This document shows, piece after piece, positions 20,392 to 30,902 of a DNA stretch of 64,000 bases; the first letter of the stretch is position 1, and every line of letters starts with the position of its first letter. The notes under the pieces are model-generated. The model was not told the origin of the DNA, did not search any database, and saw nothing but the letters and a program-made list of their open reading frames with translations. The translations under genes and the position numbers were made by a program. The stretch comes from Pectinatus brassicae (GTDB lineage: Bacteria; Bacillota; Negativicutes; Selenomonadales; Selenomonadaceae). The DNA lies in NCBI RefSeq assembly GCF_014201835.1, contig NZ_JACHFH010000008.1, positions 28,849-92,848 on the forward strand, given 5' to 3'.

Positions 20392-20577
20392 ATGGCCAAA
20401 AAGGCATTGATTGAAAAATGGAGTCAAGAACCTAAATACAAAGTTCGTAGTTATAATAGATGTAAAATTTGTGGCCGTCCACACGGTTATATGCGTAAAT
20501 TTGATATGTGCCGTATTTGTTTTAGAGAACAAGCTTACAAAGGCGCAATCCCTGGCATAACTAAAGCCAGCTGGTAA
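20392..20577 (+). CDS. rpsZ: 30S ribosomal protein S14, zinc-binding type Z
   Basis: 61 residues, the short zinc form: [10 protein letters not shown] and CRICFRE give the C-x2-C ... C-x2-C site. Presence of this form in the spc operon is typical of Firmicutes. Confidence 0.97.
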   Translation: MAKKALIEKWSQEPKYKVRSYNRCKICGRPHGYMRKFDMCRICFREQAYKGAIPGITKASW

Positions 20578-20605
20578 CTTAGAAAGAAAGGAGGATATCG
20601 ATTTT

Positions 20606-21004
20606 ATGGGAATGACTGATCCGATTGCAGATATGCTTACACGTTTGCGCAATGCAAACTCTGTTTTACATGATAAAGTTGAGATCCCTGGTTCTAATAT
20701 CAAAAGAGCTATTGCTGACGTTTTAAAAGAAGAAGGGTTCATTAAAGACTATAATTTCACTAAAGATAGTAAACAAGGTGTTATCACTATCAAATTGAAA
20801 TATGGCGCTAATGATGAACAAGTAATCACTGGTTTAAAACGTATCTCCCGTCCTGGTCTTCGTGCTTATGTTAACAAAGATCAGATACCTCGCGTGTTAG
20901 GTGGTCTTGGTATCGCTATAATATCTACTTCTAAAGGTATTATGAGTGATAAAAAGGCTCGCAGCGCTGGTGTTGGCGGCGAAGTATTAGCTTATGTATG
21001 GTAA
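20606..21004 (+). CDS. rpsH: 30S ribosomal protein S8
   Basis: 132 residues ([18 protein letters not shown] ... [11 protein letters not shown]). Primary 16S central-domain binder; the homologue in E. coli is the spc operon repressor. Strong RBS AAAGGAGG. Confidence 0.97.
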   Translation: MGMTDPIADMLTRLRNANSVLHDKVEIPGSNIKRAIADVLKEEGFIKDYNFTKDSKQGVITIKLKYGANDEQVITGLKRISRPGLRAYVNKDQIPRVLGGLGIAIISTSKGIMSDKKARSAGVGGEVLAYVW

Positions 21005-21028
21005 TCTTTAGAACTAGGAGGTGTACAA

Positions 21029-21574
21029 ATGTCAAGAATAGGTAGAGCACCTATCGAGCTTCCTGCTGGCGTTACAGTTACAGTTGATGAAAAAAATCAC
21101 GTAGTTGTAAAAGGACCAAAAGGCGAATTAGCTCGTACGTGCCATGAAGATATAAAAATAGTAGTTGAAGGAAATGTTGTCACTGTACAGCGCCCTTCTG
21201 ACGATAAAAAACATAGAGCATTACACGGCCTTACCCGCAGTCTTGTAAATAACATGGTTGTTGGCGTAACCGATGGTTTCACAAAAAATCTTGAAATCAA
21301 TGGTGTTGGTTATAGAGCAACACAGCAGGGCAAAAATCTTAATCTCGCATTAGGTTTTTCACATCCTGTAGTTGTTGAGCCACCAGCAGGTATAACCATT
21401 ACTGCTCCAGCTCCGAACAAAATCGTTGTTTCCGGCATCGATAAAGAAATGGTCGGCGAAGTAGCTGCGAAAATTCGCGCTTACAGAGAACCTGAACCTT
21501 ATAAAGGTAAGGGTATTAAATATGAAAATGAACATATTCGTCGCAAAGTCGGTAAAGCCGGCAAAGCTAAATGA
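21029..21574 (+). CDS. rplF: 50S ribosomal protein L6
   Basis: 181 residues ([17 protein letters not shown] ... [17 protein letters not shown]). Two-domain 23S binder near the sarcin-ricin loop. Confidence 0.97.
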   Translation: MSRIGRAPIELPAGVTVTVDEKNHVVVKGPKGELARTCHEDIKIVVEGNVVTVQRPSDDKKHRALHGLTRSLVNNMVVGVTDGFTKNLEINGVGYRATQQGKNLNLALGFSHPVVVEPPAGITITAPAPNKIVVSGIDKEMVGEVAAKIRAYREPEPYKGKGIKYENEHIRRKVGKAGKAK

Positions 21575-21600
21575 TTTTTTAAGAGAAAGGAGCAATTGAC

Positions 21601-21960
21601 GTGTTTAACAAGCAGGATAAAAACAAAGCTCGTCAAAAGCGTCATTTACGTGTGCGCAATCATGTGGCCGGTACGGCAGAAAGACCACGCTTGAATGTGT
21701 TCCGCAGCCTTAGCAATATTTATGCTCAGGTAATTGATGACGTTAATGGTATTACAATTGCAGCAGCTAGTACAAAAGATAAATCTTTTGAAGGATACGG
21801 CGGAAACGTTGCAGCTGCTAAAATAGTAGGAACTGCAGTAGCAAAAGCTGCTGTTGAAAAAGGTATCACAGAAGTTGTGTTTGATCGCGGTGGTTATTTA
21901 TATCATGGTCGTATTGCAGCCTTGGCTGACGCAGCTCGTGAAGCAGGACTTAAATTCTAA
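21601..21960 (+). CDS. rplR: 50S ribosomal protein L18
   Basis: 119 residues, GTG start with AAAGGAG upstream. Contains [20 protein letters not shown] and the terminal [21 protein letters not shown]. Binds 5S rRNA. Confidence 0.97.
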   Translation: MFNKQDKNKARQKRHLRVRNHVAGTAERPRLNVFRSLSNIYAQVIDDVNGITIAAASTKDKSFEGYGGNVAAAKIVGTAVAKAAVEKGITEVVFDRGGYLYHGRIAALADAAREAGLKF

Positions 21961-21983
21961 TATATGGAACAGGAGGTTAATTA

Positions 21984-22484
21984 ATGGCCAGAATAGATGC
22001 TAATGCGCTTGAATTACAAGAAAAAGTCGTATATATAAATCGCGTAGCTAAAGTTGTAAAAGGCGGTCGTCGTTTTTCTTTTAGTGCTTTGGTTGTTGTC
22101 GGTGACAAGAACGGTCATGTTGGTGCAGGACTTGGTAAAGCCAGCGAAGTACCAGAAGCAATCAGAAAAGGCATTGAAGATGCAAAGAAAAATTTAATAG
22201 AAGTATCATTAGTTGAAAAAACTATACCGCATCAGATTACAGGTATTTTTGGTGCAGGTAAAGTTCTTTTAAAACCAGCAGCAAAAGGTACTGGTGTTAT
22301 TGCCGGCGGACCTGCTCGTGCAGTATTAGAATTAAGCGGTATCGGTGATATCTTAACAAAATCACTTGGTTCTTCTAATCCTAACAATATGGTACGTGCT
22401 ACAATTCGTGGCTTGAGCCAGCTTAAAAAAGCAGAAACAGTTGCTCAATTACGTGGCAAAACTGTTCAGGAACTTTTGGGTTAA
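21984..22484 (+). CDS. rpsE: 30S ribosomal protein S5
   Basis: 166 residues. N-terminal dsRBD-like part ([20 protein letters not shown]) and the fidelity-related region; located at the mRNA entry channel. AGGAGG upstream. Confidence 0.97.
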   Translation: MARIDANALELQEKVVYINRVAKVVKGGRRFSFSALVVVGDKNGHVGAGLGKASEVPEAIRKGIEDAKKNLIEVSLVEKTIPHQITGIFGAGKVLLKPAAKGTGVIAGGPARAVLELSGIGDILTKSLGSSNPNNMVRATIRGLSQLKKAETVAQLRGKTVQELLG

Positions 22485-22497
22485 GGAGGTTATTTCA

Positions 22498-22683
22498 ATG
22501 GCAAAACTGAAAGTTACTCTTACCCGCAGTCTTATTGGTTATCCGCAGGATCAACGCGATACCGTTAAGGCTTTAGGCTTGAAGAAAACAAATTCTGTAG
22601 TAGAAAAAGAAGACAATCCAGCTATTCGCGGAATGCTTCATAAAATAGAACATCTCGTAACAGTAGAAGAAATAAACGCATAA
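22498..22683 (+). CDS. rpmD: 50S ribosomal protein L30
   Basis: 61 residues from the ATG at 22498 ([16 protein letters not shown]), preceded by AAGGAGG. A longer reading from 22441 lies mostly inside rpsE and is rejected. Confidence 0.96.
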   Translation: MAKLKVTLTRSLIGYPQDQRDTVKALGLKKTNSVVEKEDNPAIRGMLHKIEHLVTVEEINA

Positions 22684-22701
22684 TAAAGAAGGGGGTGCCA
22701 G

Positions 22702-23148
22702 TTGACGATGAAATTACATGAATTGGCTCCGGCTCCGGGATCGAAAAAAACACGTACACGTGTAGGACGCGGTCTTGGTTCTGGTTTAGGCAAAACTTCT
22801 GGACGTGGTCAAAAAGGTCAGAACTCCCGCTCCGGCGGCGGCGTTCGTACCGGTTTTGAAGGCGGTCAGATGCCATTATATCGCAGATTACCAAAACGCG
22901 GTTTCAAAAATATTTATGCTAAAGAATATGCAGAAGTTAATGTTTGTATGCTTGATCGTTTTGAAGACGGCAGCGTAGTTGATGCAGTTGCTTTAGTAGA
23001 ATCCGGTATATTGAAAAACGTGCGCGATGGTATCCGTATTCTTGGTAATGGTGAAGTAACCAAAAAATTAACAGTTAAAGCTCAAGGCTTTACAAAAACT
23101 GCTGAAGAAAAAATTAAAGCAGCAGGCGGACAAATTGAGGTGATCTGA
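22702..23148 (+). CDS. rplO: 50S ribosomal protein L15
   Basis: 148 residues ([18 protein letters not shown] ... [14 protein letters not shown]). Start is either TTG at 22702, 6 nt after GGGGG, or ATG at 22708; the spacing favours TTG. Ends 1 nt before the secY start. Confidence 0.96.
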   Translation: MTMKLHELAPAPGSKKTRTRVGRGLGSGLGKTSGRGQKGQNSRSGGGVRTGFEGGQMPLYRRLPKRGFKNIYAKEYAEVNVCMLDRFEDGSVVDAVALVESGILKNVRDGIRILGNGEVTKKLTVKAQGFTKTAEEKIKAAGGQIEVI

Positions 23149-23149
23149 G

Positions 23150-24406
23150 TTGATTTCAGCCCTTGGGAACATATTTAAAATTCCTGAATTACGGCAGAAA
23201 ATCATCTTCACCTTAATAATGTTTGCAGTGTTCAGACTGGGAACGCATATCCCGGTACCTGGAGTAAATCCAGATACACTTGAACATCTTTTTAATAGTG
23301 GTAATTTATTTGGACTATTGGATTTGTTTTCCGGTGGTGCACTCAGTAAATTTTCCATATTTGCAATGAGTATAACGCCTTATATCAATGCTTCGATCAT
23401 AATGCAGCTGTTGGCTGTCGTTATTCCTACTTTGGAAGATTGGTCCAAAGAAGGCGAAGAAGGTCAGAAAAAAACGACTAAGGTCACCCGTTATTTAACG
23501 GTTGTCCTTGCGTTTTTGCAGGCCATTGGTATGTCAATAGGCTTGAAAGCTGCTATAATAAATCCAAATCCAATATCCATCTTAATTATTGCAATCACAT
23601 TAACAGCAGGAACTGTTTTTTTAATGTGGGTTGGTGAACAGATAACAGCCAATGGTATAGGAAATGGTATTTCATTAATAATCTTTGCCGGCATCGTGGC
23701 AGCTTTGCCGCGTTCGTTGGGAACGATGTATAAATATCTTCAGGCAGGAACAATAAATTATTTCAATGTAGTGTTGTTTATTATAATAGCACTTGCTATG
23801 GTAGTTTTTGTAATTGCTATCCAAGAGGGGCAACGCAGAGTGCCTATCTCTTATACTAAAAGAGTTGTTGGAAATAGAACTTATGGTGGCAGATCTTCTT
23901 ATATACCACTTAAGGTCAATCAGGCAGGAGTAATTCCAATTATCTTTGCCTCATCATTATTGATGTTCCCGGCAACTATTGGACAGTTTGTGAGTGTTGG
24001 TTGGGTAAAAACCATTGCATCTTATTTTCAATGGGGTACACTTACTCATGCCATAACATATACCCTGCTAATAATTTTCTTCACATATTTTTATACAGCT
24101 GTTACGTTTAAAATTCCAGATTTAGCTGATAATCTTAAAAAATATGGTGGCTTTGTTCCAGGAATAAGACCGGGACAAGATACGGCTGCTTATTTTGATA
24201 AGATTATGACCAGAATTACACTCGCTGGGGCAGTGTTCTTAGCTTTTATAGCAATATTGCCAATGGCAATTGGACATGCCACCCAGATTCAGGGGATATA
24301 TTTTGGAGGAACGGCACTGCTTATCGTAGTAGGGGTTGCACTCGACACGATGAAACAGATTGAATCAATGGTAGTTATGCGTCACTATGAAGGCTTTATA
24401 AAGTAA
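23150..24406 (+). CDS. secY: Preprotein translocase subunit SecY
   Basis: 418 residues with ten membrane helices. Starts at TTG one nt after the rplO stop, so coupled, with GAGGTGAT inside the rplO end as RBS. Contains FRLGTHIPVPGVNPD and the second-helix plug region DLFSGGALSKFSIFAMSITP. Forms the Sec protein-conducting channel with SecE and SecG in the cytoplasmic membrane. Confidence 0.98.
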   Translation: MISALGNIFKIPELRQKIIFTLIMFAVFRLGTHIPVPGVNPDTLEHLFNSGNLFGLLDLFSGGALSKFSIFAMSITPYINASIIMQLLAVVIPTLEDWSKEGEEGQKKTTKVTRYLTVVLAFLQAIGMSIGLKAAIINPNPISILIIAITLTAGTVFLMWVGEQITANGIGNGISLIIFAGIVAALPRSLGTMYKYLQAGTINYFNVVLFIIIALAMVVFVIAIQEGQRRVPISYTKRVVGNRTYGGRSSYIPLKVNQAGVIPIIFASSLLMFPATIGQFVSVGWVKTIASYFQWGTLTHAITYTLLIIFFTYFYTAVTFKIPDLADNLKKYGGFVPGIRPGQDTAAYFDKIMTRITLAGAVFLAFIAILPMAIGHATQIQGIYFGGTALLIVVGVALDTMKQIESMVVMRHYEGFIK

Positions 24407-24418
24407 GGAGAAATTATT

Positions 24419-25063
24419 ATGCATATATTGTTAATGGGACCTCCTGGTGCTGGTAAAGGCACACAGGCGGCAAAATTAGTAGAAGAATTTCAGATACCAC
24501 ATATTTCTACAGGTGACATGTTTAGGGCAGCAGTCAAAAATCAGACTGAACTTGGTAAAAAAGCAAAAGCTTGTATGGACCAAGGGCAGCTAGTGCCAGA
24601 TGATGTAACAATTGGAATAGTAAAGGAACGCTTGTCAGAATCTGACTGTAAAACAGGCTTTATTCTTGATGGTTTTCCTCGCACTGTGGAACAGGCTAAA
24701 GCGCTTGACAATATTGTTGCAGAATTAGGACTGGATCTTAACTGTGCATTAAATATAAATGTACCATCAGCTGATCTTATTGAGAGAGCTGTGGGACGTC
24801 GTATTTGTAAAGCATGTGGTGCTACTTATCATATAAAATTTAAAGCGCCGACAAAAGACGGCGTGTGCGATGCTTGTGGTGGCGAGCTTTATCAGCGTGC
24901 TGATGACAGCGAAGAAACTATGAAAAGTCGTTTGTCTGTTTATGATGGGCAGACTAAACCGCTTATTGAGTACTATAAAAATGCTGGTTTATATAAAGAA
25001 GTTGACGGCAGACAGTCTATGGATAAGGTGTATAGTGATGTTGTGGCTGTACTGCGCGGCTGA
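24419..25063 (+). CDS. adk: Adenylate kinase
   Basis: 214 residues. P-loop [13 protein letters not shown]-binding STGDMFR, and the LID with a four-cysteine zinc site ([12 protein letters not shown] ... CDACGG), typical of Gram-positive long Adk. Interconverts ATP+AMP with 2 ADP. Usually followed by map in this operon; here map is missing. Confidence 0.98.
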   Translation: MHILLMGPPGAGKGTQAAKLVEEFQIPHISTGDMFRAAVKNQTELGKKAKACMDQGQLVPDDVTIGIVKERLSESDCKTGFILDGFPRTVEQAKALDNIVAELGLDLNCALNINVPSADLIERAVGRRICKACGATYHIKFKAPTKDGVCDACGGELYQRADDSEETMKSRLSVYDGQTKPLIEYYKNAGLYKEVDGRQSMDKVYSDVVAVLRG

Positions 25064-25204
25064 TAAAATGAAAAAATTTGTGCCGGGCAGTACTATACTG
25101 CAAGGACTATTCATTGCAATAATGTTGGGCAAGGACGGTTCCTTGGAAAAAAGGTTGCCAGAATTTATATTTAGCCCAACCTTCATTTGAAAGGGAGCAG
25201 TTTC
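25064..25204 (+). other. adk-infA spacer with hairpin; map absent
   Basis: Where map (and often a KOW gene) normally lies there are only 141 nt. They include an outer repeat GTTGGGC (25124-25130) / GCCCAAC enclosing AAGGA-cgg-TTCCTT. The only ORF reading has no RBS and no recognisable homology. Confidence 0.6.
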
Positions 25205-25423
25205 ATGTCTAAACAAGATGTAATTGAAGTTGAAGGTAAAGTGCTTGAAGCATTACCAAACGCAATGTTTCAGGTAGAACTGGAAAACGGCCATGTCGTT
25301 TTAGCTCATGTATCTGGGAAAATACGTATGAACTTCATACGCATATTGCCTGGAGATAAAGTTACAATAGAGCTTACGCCGTACGATCTCACGAGAGGTC
25401 GCATAACATATAGATTTAAATAA
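25205..25423 (+). CDS. infA: Translation initiation factor IF-1
   Basis: 72 residues from the ATG at 25205 ([19 protein letters not shown]), preceded by AAGGGAG. S1-like OB fold ([20 protein letters not shown]). Blocks the A site during initiation. Confidence 0.97.
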   Translation: MSKQDVIEVEGKVLEALPNAMFQVELENGHVVLAHVSGKIRMNFIRILPGDKVTIELTPYDLTRGRITYRFK

Positions 25424-25469
25424 GCGGCTTATCAGAGATTAAGGAATATTGCCGAAAGGAGTAATTGCA

Positions 25470-25583
25470 ATGAAAGTACGACCATCAGTAAAGAAAATTT
25501 GTGAAAAATGTAAAATTATAAAACGTAAAGGGCGCGTAATGGTCATTTGCGAAAACCCTAAACATAAACAAAAACAAGGATAA
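25470..25583 (+). CDS. rpmJ: 50S ribosomal protein L36
   Basis: 37 residues: [19 protein letters not shown] then [18 protein letters not shown]. Three Cys and one His form the zinc site (C-x2-C-x12-C-x4-H). GAAAGGAG precedes the ATG. Position between infA and rpsM is canonical. Confidence 0.98.
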   Translation: MKVRPSVKKICEKCKIIKRKGRVMVICENPKHKQKQG

Positions 25584-25601
25584 TAGGAGGTGTGTTGATA
25601 T

Positions 25602-25976
25602 ATGGCACGTATTGCTGGTGTAGATTTACCACGCGATAAACGAATGGAAGTTGCTTTGACTTATATTTTTGGTATTGGTCCAAAAACTTCCAATGACATT
25701 TTAGCTGTAACAGGAATCAATCCTGATACACGTTCTCGTGATTTAACTGAAGATGAAGTAGCTAAATTACGTGAAGTTATTGAAAAAGACTATGTGGTAG
25801 AAGGTGACCTTCGTCGTGAAGTAGCACTTAATATCAAACGTCTAGTAGAAATCGGCTGCTATCGTGGCAGACGTCATCGTTTCGGACTTCCTGTACGCGG
25901 ACAGAACACTAAAAACAATGCTCGTACAAGAAAAGGTCCTAAGAAAACAATCATGGGCAAAAAGAAAGACGCATAA
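25602..25976 (+). CDS. rpsM: 30S ribosomal protein S13
   Basis: 124 residues ([19 protein letters not shown] ... [15 protein letters not shown]). Head protein forming bridges B1a/B1b. Confidence 0.97.
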   Translation: MARIAGVDLPRDKRMEVALTYIFGIGPKTSNDILAVTGINPDTRSRDLTEDEVAKLREVIEKDYVVEGDLRREVALNIKRLVEIGCYRGRRHRFGLPVRGQNTKNNARTRKGPKKTIMGKKKDA

Positions 25977-25988
25977 GGAGGGTTAGAA

Positions 25989-26375
25989 TTGCCAAGTAAA
26001 TCTCGTCCAAAGAAAAAAGAACGTAAAAATATCGAATTTGGCGTAGCTCATATTCGTTCAACATTTAATAATACAATTGTTACTATTGCTGATAGAAATG
26101 GTAATGCACTTTCTTGGGCAAGTGCTGGTGGCCTTGGTTTCAGAGGTTCCCGTAAAAGCACTCCATTTGCAGCTCAAATGGCAGCAGAAGTAGCAGCAAA
26201 AGCAGCTATGGAGCATGGTCTTAAACAAGTAGAAGTTTTTGTAAAAGGTCCTGGCGCTGGTCGTGAAGCAGCTATTCGTTCACTCCAAGCTACTGGTCTT
26301 GAAGTAAACATGATTAAAGACGTTACACCTATTCCACATAATGGATGTCGTCCACCAAAACGTAGAAGAGTCTAA
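25989..26375 (+). CDS. rpsK: 30S ribosomal protein S11
   Basis: 128 residues, TTG start after AGGAGGG. Ends with [16 protein letters not shown], the universally conserved tail. Platform protein. Confidence 0.97.
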   Translation: MPSKSRPKKKERKNIEFGVAHIRSTFNNTIVTIADRNGNALSWASAGGLGFRGSRKSTPFAAQMAAEVAAKAAMEHGLKQVEVFVKGPGAGREAAIRSLQATGLEVNMIKDVTPIPHNGCRPPKRRRV

Positions 26376-26395
26376 TAGGAGGGAAGAATAGATAT

Positions 26396-26983
26396 ATGGC
26401 AATTGATAGAACACCATCGCTTAAAAGATGCCGTTCATTAGGTATTGAACCAGCTGTTGTTGGTCTTGGCAAAAGCTCCAAGCGCCAAATTAACCGCAGA
26501 ACACGCAAAGTAAGCGAATACGGTATGCAGCTTAAAGAAAAACAAAAAGCAAAATTCATTTATGGCGTATTAGAAAAACAATTCCGTCGTTATTATGATA
26601 CAGCTAAAAAAATGCAGGGTGTTACCGGTGAAAATCTTTTGATTTTACTGGAAAGACGTCTTGATAATGTAGTATACCGTTTAGGTCTTGCTAACACTCG
26701 TCGTCAGGCAAGACAATTAGTATCTCATGGACATATTACCGTTAACGGTAAACGTCTTGATATACCTTCTGCATTAGTAAAAGCAACTGATGTTATCGGT
26801 GTAAGAGAATCCAGCCGTTCCAGCGAAGTTTTCAAAGCTATTGCTGAATCTGGCAACAACTTAAGCGTTCCAGCATGGATCAGCGCTGCTGAATTAAGCG
26901 GTACAGTTACAAGATTCCCTAATCGCGATGAAATCGATGTTCCAGTAGACGAACAGGCTATCGTCGAATTGTACTCCAGATAA
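26396..26983 (+). CDS. rpsD: 30S ribosomal protein S4
   Basis: 195 residues, with the S4 RNA-binding domain [20 protein letters not shown]. No N-terminal zinc motif, so C-minus form. Followed by 63 nt then rpoA. Confidence 0.97.
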   Translation: MAIDRTPSLKRCRSLGIEPAVVGLGKSSKRQINRRTRKVSEYGMQLKEKQKAKFIYGVLEKQFRRYYDTAKKMQGVTGENLLILLERRLDNVVYRLGLANTRRQARQLVSHGHITVNGKRLDIPSALVKATDVIGVRESSRSSEVFKAIAESGNNLSVPAWISAAELSGTVTRFPNRDEIDVPVDEQAIVELYSR

Positions 26984-27046
26984 TAATATGTCACATTGGG
27001 CGTATGGTAGCACTTTTTGTGCATAGAATAAAGGAGGGGAACCTTA

Positions 27047-28006
27047 GTGATTGAAATCGAAAAACCGAAAATAGAAATTGTAGAAATAAGTGAAGACCAA
27101 AAATATGGTAAATTCATTTGTGAACCACTAGAACGCGGCTATGGTACTACTTTAGGAAATTCCTTACGTCGTATTTTATTGTCTTCTTTAACAGGTGCAG
27201 CTATAACATCAATCAAAATTGATGGAGTGCTTCATGAATTCTCTACAATACCTGGTGTGCGTGATGATGTTACTAATATCATTTTGAATCTCAAATCTTT
27301 GTGTCTCAAAATGTATAATGACGAACCGCATACTATCAGTATAGATGTTACTGGCGAAAAGGAAATTACCGCTGCTGATATCAAAACGGACGCCGACATT
27401 GAAATATTAAATCCCGATCTGCATATTGCAACTGTCGACGAAAGTGGTTCACTCAAAATGGAAATGACTGTTGAACGCGGCCGTGGCTATGTCCCTGCTG
27501 ATAAGAATAAAAAAGCCGATCAGCCTATCGGTGTTATTCCAATTGACTCAATCTTTTCCCCTATCCAGAGAGTGAATTATACTGTATCGGATACTCGTGT
27601 AGGAAATGTTACAGATTATGATAAGCTGGTTTTGGAAGTTTGGACTAATGGTTCACTTCGTCCAGAAGAAGCTATAAGCAAATCTGCCAGCATTTTGATT
27701 GCACATTTTAAACTCTTCCAAAGCATGGCAGGTTGTTCTGAAGAAGAAAATGAATCGGAAAGCACTTTCATGGAAAATGAAGAGGATGAAACAAATAAAA
27801 TTATGGAAATGACAATCGAAGATCTCGATTTGTCAGTGCGTTCTTTTAATTGTTTGAAACGCGCCGAAATAAATACAGTAGCTGACCTTGTTGAAAAATC
27901 AGAAGATGATATGATGAAGGTTAGAAACTTGGGCAGAAAATCACTTGATGAAGTGAGAAACAAATTGAAAGAATTAGGGCTTATGCTCACCCATAATGAG
28001 GAATAG
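27047..28006 (+). CDS. rpoA: RNA polymerase alpha subunit
   Basis: 319 residues from GTG with AAGGAGGGG upstream. N-terminal dimerisation domain ([20 protein letters not shown]) and C-terminal domain ([20 protein letters not shown]) joined by an acidic linker rich in Glu and Asn. Standard architecture. Confidence 0.98.
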   Translation: MIEIEKPKIEIVEISEDQKYGKFICEPLERGYGTTLGNSLRRILLSSLTGAAITSIKIDGVLHEFSTIPGVRDDVTNIILNLKSLCLKMYNDEPHTISIDVTGEKEITAADIKTDADIEILNPDLHIATVDESGSLKMEMTVERGRGYVPADKNKKADQPIGVIPIDSIFSPIQRVNYTVSDTRVGNVTDYDKLVLEVWTNGSLRPEEAISKSASILIAHFKLFQSMAGCSEEENESESTFMENEEDETNKIMEMTIEDLDLSVRSFNCLKRAEINTVADLVEKSEDDMMKVRNLGRKSLDEVRNKLKELGLMLTHNEE

Positions 28007-28017
28007 GAGGAGACAAA

Positions 28018-28353
28018 TTGAGAAAGTTAGGTCGTAACAGCAGTGCACGTCGTGCTCTTTTTCGCAGCGTTTTAACAGCATTGTTCACGCAAGAGCGCAT
28101 TGAAACAACTGAAGCTAAAGCAAAAGAAATCAGTGGTCTTGCTGAAAAAATGATTACTTTGGCAAAACGCAACGATTTACATGCACGTCGTCAAGTTATT
28201 GCTGACTTACAGGACGAAGCAGTTGCTAGAAAATTATTTGACGAAATAGCACCTGGATATAGCGAACGTCAAGGTGGCTATACTCGTATTCTTAAACTTG
28301 GACCTCGTCGCGGTGATGCCGCTCCGATGGTTATTCTTGAATTAGTTAAATAA
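28018..28353 (+). CDS. rplQ: 50S ribosomal protein L17
   Basis: 111 residues, TTG start with AGGAGGAG upstream. [20 protein letters not shown] and [16 protein letters not shown]. Last gene of the ribosomal block. In many Firmicutes ecfA1-ecfA2-ecfT-truA follow; here they do not. Confidence 0.97.
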   Translation: MRKLGRNSSARRALFRSVLTALFTQERIETTEAKAKEISGLAEKMITLAKRNDLHARRQVIADLQDEAVARKLFDEIAPGYSERQGGYTRILKLGPRRGDAAPMVILELVK

Positions 28354-28391
28354 ATTTATGCGGGTGATGCCTGTTATAAATTAAATATTTG

Positions 28392-28424
28392 ATAAGAACT
28401 GTCTTATGGCGGTTCTTATTTTGC
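28392..28424 (+). terminator. Terminator of the ribosomal block
   Basis: Stem ATAAGAACTG / CGGTTCTTAT with TTTTG after it. Confidence 0.75.
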
Positions 28425-28430
28425 TAAAAT

Positions 28431-28466
28431 AAATAAGGGATAAGCAATTGCTTATCCCTTATTTGC
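28431..28466. terminator. Bidirectional terminator between rplQ and the HD-GYP gene
   Basis: Perfect 17-bp-arm inverted repeat (AAATAAGGGATAAGCAA / TTGCTTATCCCTTATTT). It lies between convergent genes. Confidence 0.8.
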
Positions 28467-28477
28467 GTTATAAACAT

Positions 28478-29557
28478 TTATTTTATAACATAATGAATAT
28501 TTACATCCTTTAGTGTTGGTAGATTTAAAACAGTGCCATTATCAAGCTGTACAATAGATTTTGATGGCTTATCACGATTTATAAAGACCACACGACCTTC
28601 TTGTTTATTGCTCAGCATTACACGGTGACCAGATAAAAAATTCATCATATGATCTCTAAAGATTAGGCTTATCTTGGGATCAAAGCAGTATAATCTATCA
28701 CGGATATTGTCTAGACTGGCATATGGACTGGTAGCACCAGGAAAATCACAATTAATGGTCAATGATTCATCAAATAAATCAGCTACAGCGATAATTTTAG
28801 CGTAAGGATGGATATCATCAGCACCTAAATGCATTGGATAGCCAGAACGATCTGTTCGTTCATGATGATGAAAAATGCCGAATAAGATACTTTGTGAAAT
28901 ATTTTCTTTTTTTCGTGCTAACTCATAGCCTAATTTAGTATGGGTTTGATAAAGCTTATAATCTGCTGGCGAAAGTTTGTAAGGCTTATTTAATATTTCC
29001 GGTGGTAGCTGCGACTTGCCAACATCATGGAGTAAGCCAGCCAAGGCAACCGCAGTAATGCTTTCCGTTGAATATTTAAGCCATTTGGCAATTAATGCCG
29101 AGATAGCACTTACATTAACGCAGTGACGAATGGTGTAGTCATCGCATACCGGCAAATCATAAAGTTTATCAATAATATTGATATTCTCAGCATCGGTGAT
29201 ATTATTCACAATATCATCAGCTGTTTCCGAAAATGCTTCTACTGGAATATCCTGAGTTTGCCTTATGGAATCAAAGGTCTTTTGTATTACATCTATCGAT
29301 TGATTATAGGTATTTAAAAATTTTTCAATATTAGGATTGGTAAAGGGATTATCAGCAACTTCAGCAACAATATCAACTTTGGTAATATCCCATTTTCTTA
29401 ATTTTTTTATAAGTTCAGTATTGATAATAGTTCCGGCATTAGCTAATATAGATAGATCTTTAGAATAAACAGTATGAGCAAGTTCCATACCGGGTACGAC
29501 AAATTCTATGTTTTCTTCAAAGCTTTTTTTATTGATAGATGAATTTTTTGTATCCAT
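28478..29557 (-). CDS. HD-GYP domain phosphohydrolase (probable c-di-GMP phosphodiesterase)
   Basis: About 359 residues. The C-terminal half is HD-GYP: LLHDVGKSQLPPEILNKP (HD metal ligands), then IFHHHERTDRSGYP, which preserves HHExxDGxGYP except that the G after D is R-S. The N-terminal region lacks a receiver or membrane segment and looks like a soluble regulatory domain. Likely hydrolyses cyclic di-nucleotides; activity unproven. I prefer the ATG at 29557 because GGGAG lies 10 nt upstream; the GTG at 29566 is too close to it. Monocistronic. Confidence 0.85.
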   Translation of the reverse strand: MDTKNSSINKKSFEENIEFVVPGMELAHTVYSKDLSILANAGTIINTELIKKLRKWDITKVDIVAEVADNPFTNPNIEKFLNTYNQSIDVIQKTFDSIRQTQDIPVEAFSETADDIVNNITDAENINIIDKLYDLPVCDDYTIRHCVNVSAISALIAKWLKYSTESITAVALAGLLHDVGKSQLPPEILNKPYKLSPADYKLYQTHTKLGYELARKKENISQSILFGIFHHHERTDRSGYPMHLGADDIHPYAKIIAVADLFDESLTINCDFPGATSPYASLDNIRDRLYCFDPKISLIFRDHMMNFLSGHRVMLSNKQEGRVVFINRDKPSKSIVQLDNGTVLNLPTLKDVNIHYVIK

Positions 29558-29700
29558 TGCTAACACGCTCCCTTCAGATATTGATGCAAATAAAAAAATT
29601 GTGTAATGAATTATTGTATATACTATTTTTTATTATATCATATTAGAATATAAAATATTCTAAAAAAATACATTATTTAATAAATATAAAGGATAATATA

Positions 29701-29729
29701 TTGATTTTTCTTCGGATAAAGTTTATTCT
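29701..29729 (+). promoter_or_regulatory. Probable promoter of the D-malate/tartrate dehydrogenase gene
   Basis: TTGATT (29701-29706), 17 bp, TATTCT (29724-29729). Confidence 0.45.
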
Positions 29730-29764
29730 TAAAATTATTATAATAATAAAGAAGGAATAAATAT

Positions 29765-30832
29765 ATGAAAAACTACAAGATAGCAGTTATTGCGGGCGAT
29801 GGCATAGGAAAAGAAGTAACCGATGAAGGCATAAAGGTCTTGCAGGCAATTGAAAAATTGGATAATAGAATGGCATTTTCTTTTGAATATTTTCCCTGGG
29901 GTTGTGAATACTATAAAAAAACAGGTAAAGTGATGGATGTAGATGGGCTTGATAAATTAAAAGAATTTGATGCCATATATTTGGGTGCTGTAGGTGCTCC
30001 CGATGTGCCCGACCATATATCTCTGCGGGATTTATTGATAAAAATAAGACAGGGTTTTGATCAATATGTAAATTTACGGCCGGTAAAATTACTGCAGGGA
30101 GCGCCATGTCCATTAATTGGGAAAAAGGAAAACGATATTAATATGACAGTTGTGCGGGAAAATTCTGAGGGTGAATATGCTGGTACTGGAGACTGGCTAT
30201 ATAAAGATAAGCCGCAGGAAGTGGTACTTCAGACTAGTGTATTTTCTCGTATGGGTACAGAACGAATTATTCGTTATGCTTATGAGCTGGCACGTAAAGA
30301 ACATAAGAGCATCACAAGTATCAGTAAAGGGAATGCCCTTAATTATTCGATGGTATTTTGGGATAAAATATTTGCTGAGGTGGGAAAAGAATATCCTGAT
30401 GTTAAGCAGTACAGCTATCTGGTAGATGCAGCAGCAATGTTTTTCGTAAAGGATCCGGCGCGTTTTGAGGTAGTAGTAACTTCTAATTTGTTTGGCGATA
30501 TATTGACGGATTTAGGTGCAGCTATCGCTGGTGGAATGGGACTAGCTGCTGGTGCCAATATCAACCCAGAGAAAAAATTCCCATCAATGTTTGAGCCTAT
30601 TCATGGTTCAGCACCTGATATTGCTGGCCGGGGAATTGCCAATCCAATGGCGGCTATTTGCTCAATAGCACAGCTGCTGGAATTTTTTGGTGAAAAAACT
30701 TGGAGTGATAAAATAATCGCTGCAATTGAAAAAGTCTTAGTTGACAAAAAAGTATTACCAGCAGATTTTGCTGGAACAGCAGCAACAAAAGAGGTTGGAT
30801 CGGAAATAAGACGGCAATTAAGAATAATATAA
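29765..30832 (+). CDS. Isocitrate/isopropylmalate dehydrogenase family, tartrate/D-malate dehydrogenase type
   Basis: 355 residues of the NAD-dependent beta-decarboxylating dehydrogenase family. GDGIGKEV start, substrate arginines around YVNLRPVKL, VVRENSEGEYAG, the catalytic lysine and metal aspartates (LVDAAAMFF, TSNLFGDILTD), and the C-terminal EPIHGSAPDIAGRGIANP. The ENSEGEYAG motif and short length match the TtuC/DmlA subgroup rather than LeuB or Icd. Expected substrates are D-malate or tartrate, giving pyruvate or related products. Not next to leu or TCA genes, which supports a catabolic role. Specificity is inferred. Confidence 0.8.
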   Translation: MKNYKIAVIAGDGIGKEVTDEGIKVLQAIEKLDNRMAFSFEYFPWGCEYYKKTGKVMDVDGLDKLKEFDAIYLGAVGAPDVPDHISLRDLLIKIRQGFDQYVNLRPVKLLQGAPCPLIGKKENDINMTVVRENSEGEYAGTGDWLYKDKPQEVVLQTSVFSRMGTERIIRYAYELARKEHKSITSISKGNALNYSMVFWDKIFAEVGKEYPDVKQYSYLVDAAAMFFVKDPARFEVVVTSNLFGDILTDLGAAIAGGMGLAAGANINPEKKFPSMFEPIHGSAPDIAGRGIANPMAAICSIAQLLEFFGEKTWSDKIIAAIEKVLVDKKVLPADFAGTAATKEVGSEIRRQLRII

Positions 30833-30840
30833 TAATAAAT

Positions 30841-30880
30841 AATGCTGAAATAAGCAGAGAAAGCTTATTTCAGCATTTGT
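30841..30880 (+). terminator. Terminator after the D-malate/tartrate dehydrogenase gene
   Basis: Perfect 15-bp arms (AATGCTGAAATAAGC / GCTTATTTCAGCATT); the T tract is weak. Confidence 0.65.
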
Positions 30881-30902
30881 GGATAGTGCTTATAAAATAG
30901 TT

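Noticed and set aside
24942..25190. Plus-strand ORF running from the end of adk into the spacer
   Set aside because: Most of it overlaps adk in another frame, it lacks an RBS, and the remainder shows no recognisable homology.
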